The notes under the pieces were generated by a model that saw nothing but the letters and a program-made list of their open reading frames with translations, was not told the origin of the DNA and did not search any database. Both the position numbers and the translations under genes were made by a program. From Rotaria sordida (Eukaryota > Rotifera > Eurotatoria > Philodinida > Philodinidae), in assembly GCA_905250125.1 (NCBI GenBank), contig CAJNOL010000852.1, forward strand, positions 34,620 through 98,619: a stretch of 64,000 nucleotides of DNA. The letters run 5' to 3'. Shown piece by piece: positions 12,864 through 24,559 of this stretch (the first letter of the stretch is position 1; each line of letters opens with the position of its first letter).

Positions 12864-14186
12864 ATGGTTTCATCGGAAACAGGATGTACATTAATTGGTG
12901 GAAGTTTAATTGTTCTACTTGTAGCTGGTTATTTTGGTCAACAATTTTTACCAGCACCTAAACCAAAAATAGTCGGTTTTGATTTAGGTACAACTTATTC
13001 ATGTGTTGGAATTTATCATGCTATAAGTGGTTTAGTTGAAGTTATACCTGCACAACGTAATCGTTCATGTATGCCATCAATTGTATCATTTTTACCTAAT
13101 GGAACAATTCTATTAGGTTATGATGCATTTGATCATCTTGAAACAAATCCAAAATATACAATATATGATACAAAACGTTTTATAGGTAAAAATTTTTCAT
13201 TAGAATCAATAAAAAAAATTCAAGAAGATTATCCATTTGAAATTATACGAAATGAAAATGGTTATGTTGAATTTATTATATCTGATAATCGAACAAGTAT
13301 AACACCACAAGAAATTGGTTCATTATTATTAAAACATTTAAAAGAATTAGTTGAAAAATATTTAATGATTTCAAAAGTAAAACTTTGTGTATTAAGTGTA
13401 CCAGCTGAATTTAATGATGAACAACGTAATGCAACAAGACAAGCAGCAGAATTAATTGATATTAAAGTTGAAAGAGTTATATCAGAACCAACAGCGGCTG
13501 CATTAGCATATGGTCTACATAAACGTGATAATGTACGTTATGTATTAGTTATTGATATAGGTGGTGGTACAACTGATGTTAGTTTATTATCAGTACAAGG
13601 TGGAATGTTTTCAACACAAGCTATGGCTGGTAATAATCGTTTAGGTGGACAAGATTTTAATCAAAATTTATTTCATTATATATTAACATTAATTGATGAT
13701 AATAATAAAGATAAAATTGATCCAAATTTTTTACAACATTTAAGAATTGAAACTGAAAAATGTAAACTTGATTTAACAATATTAGATCAATGTATAATTA
13801 ATTCAAAATGGATTATAACAAGAAAATTATTTGAAGATATTAATAAAGATTTATTTAAAAAAATTCTTGAACCATTAGATAGAATATTTGCCTATATTAA
13901 TTCAGATATAAATGATAATGATGAAGATAATGATGATATAAGTAATAGAGTAACAGCAAATAATATTGATGAAATTGTTTTAGTTGGTGGTTCAACACGA
14001 ATGTTAAAAATTCGACAATTAATTGAAGATTATTTTCAAAAAAAACCTAATATTGAAATTGATCCTGATGTTGCTGTTACACATGGAGTATCAATACAAG
14101 CCGGTATTATAGGTGGAGTATGGCCATTAACTGTTACTGCAACAGAAGTACGAACAGCAGTAGAAAAAATTCATATTGAAACTTAA
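12864..14186 (+). CDS. HSPA13: HSPA13 (STCH), ER/microsomal Hsp70-type ATPase
   Basis: 440-aa single-exon gene. Residues about 8-30 form a hydrophobic N-terminal segment (signal or anchor) followed by a Pro-rich linker, as in vertebrate HSPA13, placing the ATPase in the ER/microsomal lumen. Hsp70 ATPase motifs are intact: phosphate-1 VGFDLGTTYSCVG (about 37-49), EPTAAALAYGLHK, phosphate-2 IDIGGGTTDVSLL (about 229-241) and adenosine-loop IVLVGGSTRM (about 370-379). The protein stops after WPLTVTATEVR, so it lacks the Hsp70 peptide-binding domain; that is normal for HSPA13 and not a truncation. The insert between the two ATPase halves (Asn/Asp-rich, about 345-365) is shorter than in vertebrates. 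The gene has no introns, unlike its neighbours. Confidence 0.96.
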   Translation: MVSSETGCTLIGGSLIVLLVAGYFGQQFLPAPKPKIVGFDLGTTYSCVGIYHAISGLVEVIPAQRNRSCMPSIVSFLPNGTILLGYDAFDHLETNPKYTIYDTKRFIGKNFSLESIKKIQEDYPFEIIRNENGYVEFIISDNRTSITPQEIGSLLLKHLKELVEKYLMISKVKLCVLSVPAEFNDEQRNATRQAAELIDIKVERVISEPTAAALAYGLHKRDNVRYVLVIDIGGGTTDVSLLSVQGGMFSTQAMAGNNRLGGQDFNQNLFHYILTLIDDNNKDKIDPNFLQHLRIETEKCKLDLTILDQCIINSKWIITRKLFEDINKDLFKKILEPLDRIFAYINSDINDNDEDNDDISNRVTANNIDEIVLVGGSTRMLKIRQLIEDYFQKKPNIEIDPDVAVTHGVSIQAGIIGGVWPLTVTATEVRTAVEKIHIET

Positions 14187-14608
14187 TAGGCAATTCTTTG
14201 TTTTTTGTAATTTATTTAATTATCAGGATATTTTTTATCAAAGGAGTGCAAAATTGATAGGTGTTGTTTTTTGTTTTCCGATCTCGAATTATGTCCAACC
14301 GGTGGTATTTATTATACCTTTGGTTGTGTTTTTCATTTTATCAAAAAAGAAATCTTCTATTCCAAAACTTGTTTTGTTTTTTTTTTGTTGTCTATTTTTC
14401 TAATTGTTATTTATTGTCTTGTTATAATAACGAATTTTTCGTTTTTGTTATAAATCTTTATTGTTGCCTATATGATCTGTTCACTTAAACATGATTAATT
14501 CTTTTGTTTTTTAGATAATAATAAATATATCTTTTTTTTTTTCTGTTCTTTTACTTTTATTAATCTTGACCACGAAAAGCTCATGCTGATCGTGAGTCAT
14601 TTATCATC
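14187..14608. other. HSPA13 3' region and AT-hook gene 5' region
   Basis: 422 bp of T-rich sequence. It contains a TTGTTTTTTAG acceptor-like signal (AG at 14513-14514) about 95 nt before the next ATG. A short out-of-frame ATG at 14583 opens a 20-codon frame overlapping the start of the next gene. Nothing else is recognised. Confidence 0.4.
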
Positions 14609-15753
14609 ATGCGTAAAAAGTCAACAACATTATCTCCATTAAAACGACCGTCTACTCGTTCATTATCAATAAATAAACATCAAACATCCTCCTCAGATAA
14701 ATATACATTTCAATCCGACGACGACGAAGATCATAACAAAAAATCAACGGTGTTTATACGTAAAAACATAACACCAACACCAACACCAATAAAACGTTCT
14801 CGTGGTCGACCACCTAAAACTCCTAAAATTGAAGATATTTCAAAACGTATATCAATATCATCATCAAATATTGAAAGTGATAGTGATATAGAAGAAAATT
14901 CTTTAATAACAAAACGAAAATATTCAAATAAATATTCATACGAAAAACCAGTTACACGTCGTTCATCACGTCTTATATCTCAAACAAATACACCAATAAT
15001 AAGTGAAAAATTTTCTACACCAAAAAAACGTGGACGTAAACCAAAAATGTTAAATATAAATGATAATAATAATGAACAAGATAAATCTAAACAACAAATT
15101 GAAACAGAAAATATCATTCCATCACAATCAATAAAACGTCGTTATATAAAAAAGAAAACTTTATCAACAGATACAAATCCTAAAACTGATCTTAATGAAT
15201 ATGATGAAGATAATAATAATAATAATAATAATAATCAAAAACTTTCAACTATTGATGAAAAAGATCTTATGCAATTTGGTTCACCACAACATCAAATTCA
15301 AGTACAACAACAACAACAACAACAACAACATCAATCTGATGATGATTTTAGTGATGACTCAGTTGAATTTGTTTGGAAAGGTTCAAGTAAAATGTCAATT
15401 GAAATTCTTAAACGTCGTATACCTAAAGAAGAACCACGAGATTCATCATCAAATCAAATTGATCCAACAGCACAACGTAAACGTGCTATTATTCCACGTT
15501 TAACTAATTTTGATGCTTTATCTGGTCAACCAATTGATAATACATCAATATCAAGAAAACATGATAATATTGAACAAAATCTACAAAAAAAATCAACATC
15601 TGTTATTACATTAAATAATGTTTTTCAAAATGATTTTGTTCCATCATATAATGATACAGGTACAAAAATGACAACAACAACAACAACAACAACAGAAGAT
15701 AAACCTCGTCCTCGTATTTATGCTGTTAAAAGTACAACAATGAAATCACGTCC

Positions 15754-15795
<42 letters not shown>

Positions 15796-18700
15796 GCAGC
15801 AACCAGAAATTAAACGACCTAAATGGATGAATGATCAACAAGAAAAATCTGAAGAAGATGATGATGATGATAATAATAATTTACCACCAGCTGGTGAAGA
15901 ACCACATGATTATGATTATATACCAAAAGGACAATATATGCCTAAACGTCCAAATTATCGTGGACGTGGTACATATTCAGGACGACGTGGTACAGGTATG
16001 CGTGGACGACCACCTGGTTCACGTCGACAATGGCATGATGATGATGATGATGATGATTATGATCAATATGAAGAAATTAATTCAAGATATGGACCACGAA
16101 AACAAACAACATATCGATCTACACGTAATAAAAAAACACACACACACAAACAAAAATATTATTCAAATAAATTTTTTGTGTTCTTATATTTTAGGACCTA
16201 TGTATGATATGGGTGGTGGTGTTGATGATGATGATTATGATAGAAATCGTCGAATGAGTTTAACACAATCTTATCGTCGAAATAATATTGTTCGTCCACC
16301 ATTATCATCCATGAGTGGTCAACGTCGTATTGCAATTAATAATGGTAATCATCCAATATATAAAGTAAGAAATAAAATAAAAAAAAAACTATAAATTATT
16401 TACTTTTTCGAAAGAATATTCGTCTTTTTTTTTGACCAAAACATAGTCAAGATTGAGCTAATTATATAAAGTGATAGAGACTAATCACAATGTACATTAA
16501 ATAATAAAAAAACAAACGAAAGTTATCCTATCATTGATTCATACAGGGATAAATATACTTTGAGGCTTGCGTAAATTTTTTTTTTTGTTGAGAATTTTAA
16601 GTTGAGTAAAACTACTTCCCAGGTCAATCAATCCGACACGGATCCGATGGTATCTTATAGGATCCAACGAGTCCTACAAAATCCGATCGGAATCCGGGTC
16701 ACGATCCGACGAACAAATCCTAGTGTTGGAATCCGAGAGACATCCGATCGGATCCGACAGAGATCCGATCAAATTCAACAGTCGGATTCGATAGGAACTC
16801 CAGCAGTCGGATTCCGACGAGATTCCTATAGTATCCTATCGGATTCCGATCGGATTCCAATACTATGGATCCGTTAGTCGGATCGTGACCCGGATCCAAT
16901 AAAATCCTATAGGATCTGGATAGGATCCGATGGGATCCACTGTCGGATTGTTCGTCCTGGGTTGTACCGATAAGAAAATAATGAAATAAAACTATTTCGT
17001 AAGCGCGTCAATTCAACTCTGCTCAAAGTATGTTTTCTATCATCACTGTTAGCAGAAACTATCCTGAACCATACACAGCAGGTTTTTCTGCTAAACTTTT
17101 TGTTTTTAAGACTCGAAAGCATTTCTATTGAAAATTAATGTTCTATTCGAAACTATATCGAATGATGGTATGGCATAAGATATTTTCTTGAGAAAAAATG
17201 TGGACTAGGGAACTATTCGAACTGATACTCATTGTTTGAGTTCACAAGAAGGTCTCAGTAAGACTAGAAAGATCCTAAATTGGTTCATGCCTATGAGCCT
17301 CTGGAGCCGAATTATGATCGTTTTCCTGAATTTTCGATCTTGCTTTAGATATCGATCGAAAAATCAAATAACAATATTTCGACATGAAGTTTTGTGCATA
17401 GATAGATCTGATGATTCTGGGAATAATCTCAACATTTCTTTCAAGATATTCTCAGGATCATTGGACCTATTCATGAGTAAATTTCATGTCGAGATACCGT
17501 TATTTGATTTTTCGGTAAATATCTAAAGCTGAATCGAAAATTCAGTAATATGATTATAACTCAACTCTAGAGTCTTTCGTGACTAATATACAATCATTTC
17601 TGAGTAAAAGAAAACCATTTCCGAGAATGAAAGTTACATGTCTGTCTGCCATGCGAAAAAATTTAATGAAATTTTTCTTCAATTACAATGCTATTTTTTT
17701 TTTTTTGGTTTTGTCGATATATGGTCAAAAAAAAAGAGATGAATATTCTTAAATAATTATCTGATAATATATGTGTGTGTGTGTTTTCTCAGCCATACAA
17801 ATCATCGAGTTATCGTCCGACACCAGCTACATTGGGTTTATCGACGTCAAGTCGTCGTACGAGTAGTACTAGTCGAAGTCCTGTCAGTACAATCTCCAAA
17901 TCTCATCATCATTTATCATCAACAATGTCCAAACATTATTCGGTGAGATTATTCAAAACACACACACACATATTTTTAAATAATCTCATTTATCTTTATT
18001 TAAATAAATATTTCTTTTTTTTTTTTTTTCCTTTTTTTTCTAATGTTAGGATGATGATTATTATCATCAACAAACACGTCCGACAACAATAAATAATACA
18101 AAAATGAATGATACACAATTAAATGATGTTTCAAATCAATCACAAATATTTTTTGTTAATATGCCACAACAAGAACAAAAAAATCAACAACAACAAGTTC
18201 TCTCAGTTTTAACATCAGATCAACAACAACAGGTTCTTCCTGTAACTGTTGTACAACAAGGTAAAACGAAAAAAAAAAGTTTTTTTTTTTTCTGCCATCG
18301 TTTTATATTATAAAATTTTAATATATTTAATAGTTAAATTACCTGTTGATGCACCTAAACAAAAAAAAATTCTCCCTAAACCATCATCAACAAATCAACA
18401 AATAAATACATCCAATGAACAATCTTCAATAAATAATAATAAACCATTTTCATGGTCACGTCCACCAGGTCGTCTACAATCAAATCATAATGAACAAATA
18501 ATAAATAAAAATATTGGTTCAACATCGATTAATACAGATTTAGATACAATGGAAGCAGCACATGTTTTAGCTACAGCAGCCGATGTAACAATGGCTGCTG
18601 ATGCACGTCGTAAAGCTCAACAACATGATGATGATATGACAATGATGGTTGATGAAACACCATCAAATATAGCTGGTGAAGAAACAATACAATGTGATGA

Positions 18701-19498
18701 TAATACAATTAAAACAATTAATCAACAACAACAACAACTTGGAACAATAACAGCAAATATAATCGATGAAAATGGTGTTGAACATACAGTTTTATTATCA
18801 ACTGAAGAAGCACAACAATTACTTGGTTCACAAGGTGCTATTATTGTTGATAGTGGTAAATAAAAAAAAGCTTTTCTTTTGTTTTTTAAATAATCTATTT
18901 ATTATTATAATTTTTTTCTCTCTCATAATAAAGATGGTCAACCAATATCAATTCAACAAGCACAACCTCAAACATTTGTTTCACCATTTGCACTTGATCA
19001 AGCTCAATTACAAGCATTACTTGTTCAAGCTGGTATTGATCCAAATACACCATTAACTATTGAACAAGTTGATCCAAATCAACAACAACAAATAGCAACA
19101 TTATGTACATCACCAGGTGGTACACAATATACTGTTTTTACACAAGGTTCAACACAACAACAATTTATTTTACAAACAACAAATGAACCAACATTATCTT
19201 CATTACCAATTCAAACACAAACAATAATACCAAAAGAAGATATATCAATATCACCACCAACAAAACGTCGTGCATTTGCTGTTAAATCAACAATTCGTTC
19301 AGAAACATTTGATGATTTAAATGAAAGACCACGACGTAAAATATTTGCAACAAAATCAACAATTCCATCAATGAGTAAGGAATTTTTCTTTTGTTTTCAT
19401 CATATTTAATTTTGTATTTTCTAGATGATGAAATTCATGATGATCAAGAAGGTTTTATTGGTACACGAGCATATCATCGAAATCCAGGTCGAAAATAA
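14609..19498 (+). CDS. AT-hook, Q/N-rich putative nuclear protein (7 exons, complete)
   Basis: Exons 14609-16124, 16195-16364, 17793-17942, 18050-18260, 18334-18855, 18934-19374, 19425-19498. Phases agree and total 1027 aa. I do not recognise the family. Three AT-hook cores suggest minor-groove DNA binding: RGRPPK (65-70), RGRKPK (141-146) and RGRPPGSR (about 465-472). The protein is basic and Ser-rich at the N-terminus, with an Asn run, two Gln runs (longest about 17) and several Asp/Glu runs. A Gln-rich C-terminal half contains a short better-ordered stretch, NIIDENGVEHTVLLSTEEAQ. A nonapeptide of form R-x-[IA]-[YF]-A-[VT]-K-S-T occurs three times (about residues 370, 969, 993). Role in chromatin or transcription is inferred only from AT-hooks and composition. 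Confidence 0.85.
16625..16950. repeat. Palindromic tract of TCCGATCGGA-like units in the AT-hook gene intron
   Basis: About 325 bp packed with degenerate copies of ATCCGATCGGAT. Its GC content is clearly higher than the flanks. The whole tract is also an imperfect inverted repeat: ATCCGGGTCACGATCCGAC near 16691 matches the reverse complement near 16867-16888. It is non-coding (intron 16365-17792), and its short open frame is a by-product of the repeat. Confidence 0.75.
17306..17563. mobile_element. Small foldback element in the same intron
   Basis: The left arm contains GAAAAATCAAATAACAATAT (about 17358-17377). The right arm carries its reverse complement with a few changes (about 17495-17520), with further pairing outward through CTGAATTTTCGAT. 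Arms are about 110 nt around a centre of about 40 nt. No coding potential, and no clear target duplication. Confidence 0.6.
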
Positions 19499-21608
19499 TA
19501 AAAACAAACAAACAAACAAACAAAAAAAAAAAAAAAAGAATTTTCTTATGTATAAATTGTCTTGTCATTATTATTCGTTATGTTTCTTCTTTTAGTTGTA
19601 AACTTTCTTTCTTCTTCATTTTTCTTCTATTTCGCTAAACTCTAAGAGGATGATGAGCGAAATAAATAACTAAACATTTTGTCTATTTTCATTTATTCTC
19701 TATGTATCTATTGTTTTTCTTGATATTAACCACTCTTCTCTCTATTCGTGCAAAAGTATGTATGCGTGTGTGTACAGCGCTACTTTGTACAAAATATTGT
19801 ATGAAGAAACTTTTCCCTATATAACACAACACAAAAAAAAAATATACATATATATATTCTGTATCTACATGTTTTCTTTTTCTTTAGCATGGCTCTACAT
19901 TTTTGTTTTTTGCTTTTTAGTATATATCAATGATTTAATATAGGAATATTCAAGAAAAAGATGTGTATAATGAGATGAGAATAAAAATTTTTTTTTTTCT
20001 TTTCTTTTTTTTTTCTTTTTGTCAATCATTAGAATGAATGAAAAGAAAAAAAAATTAATAATTATTCGATAATAAACAAAAGTTAGATAAGATTGATTGA
20101 ATGGTAGTTTTCTATTTGGATATTTATTCTCGAGAATTGGTATAATTTATTTAGTAGAATTCAATAGAATAGATGGTGTGCCATAGAGAAAGGTCGACAA
20201 CAAAAAAATCTGTTAGAATGTTAATATTTTGTCATGCAATAAAAAGATGTATCTTGCTAGTCGGAATCCTTCTAAAGTACTTTTCGACCATTTTTCTCTT
20301 CGACCTTTCTACGATCAATAGAATAGATTGTTGAAAATTTTTCAAATAAAAAATATAATAATAAATTTTGGGATTGTCAACTATTTGTTTCTAAGAAAAA
20401 TATATTAAAATTATAACTTTTGATTTCTATGTGAATTCCCGTCAATGTTTATTTTATTTTTAATTTTAATGAAGATTTAAACATTTGTTTGTCAAGTTTT
20501 ACAAGCAACTGATAAAGAAATCTCATCAAATGATATCCTATGTTTGAGCGCATATTTTTTTGCTCATAAGTAGGATTCATAATGCGAATAAAAATTCTAA
20601 AATGCTTCGCACTATCAGGCCTTTCTTCTCACGTTATAATTATTTTATTCAGCTTTTCTTCTGAAAATTTTTTGTAATAAAAAATCTTCTAATACTTATT
20701 ACATCCTACAAGTTTCAAACTCAAATGGATGCTTCTCGTCGAAGATAATGTATTTGCAAAAAATACATGACTTTCTCAAAACAAAAAAAAACCTTTCAAA
20801 ATAGCCTATTCCTTTTCTAGGCCTTCCATTTGAGCTAAAATCTTCAATATTATAAAATCTGTCATTGCAGAAAATTTCAGACGAAAACTTCTTTATTGCA
20901 GCTGTCTTCATAACATCGTTCAATATGTTGAAAATTCAGTAAAATAATCATAAATCAAAAAGAATGACCTAATGAAGTACGAACTCTTTTAAGATTTTCA
21001 TTTACGTGATGCGTTCTATTCATAAACAAAATATGAATTCAAACAGAATGTATCAATTCGAGAGAATCGTCGCCTCGGAAATCTTTCGCTAAATCATATT
21101 ATAAGATTCTTGAAAGATCTTATTGCCTTGTAAGATATCATTATAAGATTATAGGAAACCTTATACGATGCTAAGATCTCACAAGGATTTTATAAGTCAA
21201 TTTGATGTAAGGTTTCGTAGATCACGTGATTTCATGTAGTTTTTTTGACCTGAGTAATTTCTTTCTAAGAAGATTCTTATAGAATTTCATCGTTTTCTGT
21301 ATGAAATAAAAGAAAAAAAAAACAACTACGTTGTTATCAATTTTCTGCATGATGATTTTCTTGCATAATCTTTGTGAATATATAACATCTTAATTACAAC
21401 AAAAAGAAAAAACGAATGTATTCAAAATTAAAATAATCATTTTTATCTTCATACAAAACGATACTTGAAAAATTTTGATTTTTATAATATTTTTAATTAA
21501 ATTTATTTTATCAAAAAAAAAAAAAAAAATTGAATATTTATTTTTTTTTGCTTTTTGTTTTTTAGATCAAATTAACAATCAAAAACTAGCGATATTATTA
21601 CCCATCCA
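19499..21608. other. Intergenic, AT-rich
   Basis: 2.1 kb with no gene I can support. An AATAAA near 19664 may serve the AT-hook gene. The short open frame at 20699-20923 (-) has no splice context or recognisable domain. A TAAGAT-rich tract lies near 21095-21255. A strong acceptor (TTTTTTAG, AG at 21564-21565) precedes STMP1. Confidence 0.5.
21095..21255. repeat. Degenerate TAAGATCTTA-type repeat tract
   Basis: Repeated variants of TTATAAGATT, GAAAGATCTTAT, TAAGATATCA and AAGATCTCAC in both orientations over about 160 bp. Non-coding. The style resembles the tracts near 44545 and 46250. Confidence 0.5.
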
Positions 21609-21758
21609 ATGACATTTTTTCGAACATTGATTACATTTTCCCTTGGTGTTTATAGTGGCATGTATATGAGTCAAAATTATGAAGTTCCAAAAGTTGAATC
21701 TCCTAAACAATTATATGAACGTTTAATGGAATATGTATCTTCATATAAGAAAAAATGA
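21609..21758 (+). CDS. STMP1: Short transmembrane mitochondrial protein 1
   Basis: 49-aa single-exon ORF. The N-terminal half is hydrophobic (FFRTLITFSLGVYSGMYMSQ) and is followed by NYEVPKV and a Lys-rich tail. Vertebrate STMP1 (47 aa) has the same plan: a membrane segment ending in GMYLAQNYDIP, then a charged helix. GMY-x-x-QNY-x-x-P is shared. The family is a mitochondrial inner-membrane microprotein associated with respiratory complexes. A splice-acceptor signal lies 44 nt upstream of the ATG. Frataxin starts 200 bp downstream on the same strand. Confidence 0.85.
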   Translation: MTFFRTLITFSLGVYSGMYMSQNYEVPKVESPKQLYERLMEYVSSYKKK

Positions 21759-21958
21759 TTAGAAAAATTAAAAAACTAAATACATAAAATCTATTTTTCT
21801 AATTGTGTTGTGAGTGTATGTGTGCACGTAATTAACTTTATTATTTGTCGTTCCTATCTTCTTACTTTTTATTGATACACACCCATATATATATATATAT
21901 CTATACATATGATTCCAGATTTGTTTTTAAACAAAGAAAAAACAAACACCAAGAGATA

Positions 21959-22414
21959 ATGATAACGAGGTATTTCATACGAAATTTTTCATCAATAACT
22001 CCTTTATGTCATCAATTTATCATTCGTCAATTGTCATCATCTGATCATAATCTATCAACAGTTGAATATGAAAAAATAGCTAATGAAACATTAGAATCAT
22101 TAACAGACGCTTTTGAAACTGTACTTGAAAAACATAAATTACCATCGGATGTATTTTATTCAGATGGTGTTTTAACTGTTGAACTTAATAAATATGGTAC
22201 TTATGTTATTAATAAACAAACACCAAATAAACAAATATGGTTATCATCACCATTTAGTGGACCTAAACGTTATGATTTTATAAATGAAACATGGATTTAT
22301 AAACATGATGGAAAATCATTATATGGATTATTAAATAAAGAATTTTCAAATATATTTAAAAACGATAAAAATATTGATTTTGAGATATGTAGTTATGGAA
22401 AAAATTCACAATAA
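21959..22414 (+). CDS. FXN: Frataxin
   Basis: 151-aa single-exon gene. Frataxin is the mitochondrial-matrix protein that accelerates Fe-S cluster assembly on the NFS1-ISCU complex. The start at 21959 is chosen because it opens a basic, Ser/Arg-rich presequence (MITRYFIRNFSS...); the longer frame back to 21845 is low-complexity 5' sequence. The acidic first helix (EYEKIANETLESLTDAFE) is followed by the hallmark beta-sheet GVLTVELNKYGTYVINKQTP, then NKQIWLSSPFSGPKRYDF and the W-Y-HDGKSLYGLL segment. All match the family closely. Human FXN has introns; this copy has none. AATAAA lies just after the stop. Confidence 0.97.
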   Translation: MITRYFIRNFSSITPLCHQFIIRQLSSSDHNLSTVEYEKIANETLESLTDAFETVLEKHKLPSDVFYSDGVLTVELNKYGTYVINKQTPNKQIWLSSPFSGPKRYDFINETWIYKHDGKSLYGLLNKEFSNIFKNDKNIDFEICSYGKNSQ

Positions 22415-22920
22415 TAGAAAAAAAATAAAATTATTTCTATACTATTCTCTTCGGTATTTTTTTTTTATTCATTCATATTCAATGATTGATTGTTGTCTAT
22501 TGTTGAAAGTTGGAAGAGAAAAAAAATCTTGATTGAATTCTTCTATTTGACGACTCATCATTGAATATAGTAAGGATTTATCTTTCTTATCCGTTCAACT
22601 ATGAATATAGGATGATGTGCGAATATGTGAATAAACTCTCGGAAACAGACTATATTCTATCGAGTTTTTCTTCTTCTGCTTCTTCTTCTTTTTCTTCTTC
22701 TTCTCTATCGTATTTCCAAGCTTTCAACTCATTGTCTTTTGTCTAGTCGATCTCTGCAAACAAGTTCGAGAACATGAAACTTTATTACTATTGAAAAGAT
22801 CTCGCTTTTCACAGATGCATACAAGAAGAAAATGTCATAATATGTGTATGTATGGTTTATTCTATAGGCACTATAACCAGTCCGAAACTTCTCTGAAGAG
22901 AAAATGAGTATGAACGCAAG

Positions 22921-22926
<6 letters not shown>

Positions 22927-22951
<25 letters not shown>
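22927..22951. repeat. (GA)n microsatellite
   Basis: An uninterrupted GA dinucleotide run of about 12 units in the intergenic region after frataxin. Confidence 0.95.
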
Positions 22952-22956
<5 letters not shown>

Positions 22957-23340
22957 CAGAAAACTGTCGAGTCGTTAATAGGTTTTCTCTTTTTCTCATT
23001 CTCTTACAGAATAAGTCACGATCGTAGCATTAGAAAGAAAAACCTATATGACGATAATGACAGTTAGCTAGCAAAAAGAAACCGGTTGCTCTAACCCTTC
23101 AATATTCTCTTTTCTCTTCAGTATGTGTAAAAAAATAGAAAATAGAAGCAAACAACATGCATATATAGAAACGATGTAGGTCAAATGATCAAGGAATTGA
23201 ATCATACTATAGAGAAAGGGGAAAAGCTCGCGATGAGAAATATACAGAAAATGAAAAAAGAGGAAATAAAAACCATTTGGTGTGGCAATCATAAGACGAA
23301 GTTAGCTTATTTCCAATTGCTGTCAGCATTAGACACGCAC

Positions 23341-23344
<4 letters not shown>

Positions 23345-23375
<31 letters not shown>
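23345..23375. repeat. (TA)n microsatellite
   Basis: An uninterrupted TA dinucleotide run of about 15 units, intergenic. Confidence 0.95.
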
Positions 23376-23380
<5 letters not shown>

Positions 23381-24520
23381 TATCTATGTACGAGACGTGA
23401 CTTGTATATTCTACGAACAGGTAAAAAAACAAAAGAAAAGATCTTGCTCTATTGATGTTTATCTATTCTTATAAATCGATGAATAAATTTGCTACTTTGT
23501 TTTAAAAGAACTTCAGTGATGGTTGAGAATAAAAAGAGGAAATCTATAAGAAGAAGAAAAAGATGAAGATGAAAAAAAGAAAAAGACAGAAACATCGCCT
23601 CATGCTGTTATTGTTACTGTTGTTGATGTTATAGAATAATATTACTTCATTGCACACGGCAGTAAAGACAATTAGCTCCTCGATATTGGCCGGAACAGAG
23701 AAAAGGAAATTCTACTCCGACAAACATAAATATATAATACATGTATAGAGATAGATAGTTGATTTTACCATCTTCTCGTTTTAACTTATGCATATTAAGA
23801 CAGATACACATTTCTGGAAAATGCGAATCACGAGTCTGTCATCACTCTTGTCGACAGTTGGTTACTGCATCATCTTCAAAAAAAAAACCGACAATATAGA
23901 TAGATCGACGAATGGATGGATGAATTATTTGTGTGGGTGAGGACGTGTTATTTTGTACGATACGTTTTCTGTATTATATCAATATGAAATGTTTTTTAGT
24001 ATCTAGTCTAGAGAGAACATCTAAATGTCTCCAAGATTTCATAATCGATGTTGGTTGACTGCTTGTTTGAGTGAGATTGACAATGGCACACACGGGACAC
24101 AATATGACAGGATAGCAAATTGTGAAATGATAGAGAACACCGTCTAAACAATAGACATACCAATAGAAACGAAGAATGATTGTGGGTGTTAGTGTTGCGA
24201 AGAAAAGAATGCTATAAAAAAATAAAGGAAAACATACAAGCTGTCATTTTGTGGTTGAACGGTAAAGTATGCAAGTTAGCATTTTATCATGTTAGAATTG
24301 AAAATTTATTTTTAGCATAATCAATAAAAAAGTTACCTAAATACAATTAATTATATATATAAACGAAAATCTAGAAAAAAAGATGTTCATATCAATAGAT
24401 AAATTTTTTTATTGTTTTGTTTTTTTTTTTCCGTTTATATTTATTCTATAATTAGGAAGTAAAGAAATATAGAATTAATAAATTTTTAATGTTTATTTTT
24501 ATTAATTCTCTTTCGTTAAA

Positions 24521-24521
<1 letters not shown>

Positions 24522-24557
<36 letters not shown>
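24522..24557. repeat. (TA)n microsatellite
   Basis: An uninterrupted TA dinucleotide run of about 18 units, intergenic. Confidence 0.95.

Positions 24558-24559
<2 letters not shown>

Noticed and set aside
12864-14186. HSPA13 as a truncated cytosolic Hsp70
   Set aside because: The N-terminal anchor and absence of the substrate domain are the normal HSPA13 layout.
15195-16394. Open frames rich in Asn, Ile, Met and Asp in the AT-hook gene
   Set aside because: Shadows of the poly-Asn, poly-Gln and poly-Asp codon runs in the other frames.
16602-16877. 91-codon frame in the palindromic tract
   Set aside because: It reflects the repeat unit, begins without an ATG, and lies in an intron.
21845-21958. 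Upstream start of frataxin
   Set aside because: The added residues are TA-repeat translation; the ATG at 21959 begins a proper mitochondrial presequence.
23920-23950. TGTGGGTG string, like the bdelloid telomeric unit TGTGGG
   Set aside because: Only one unit is present; no array.
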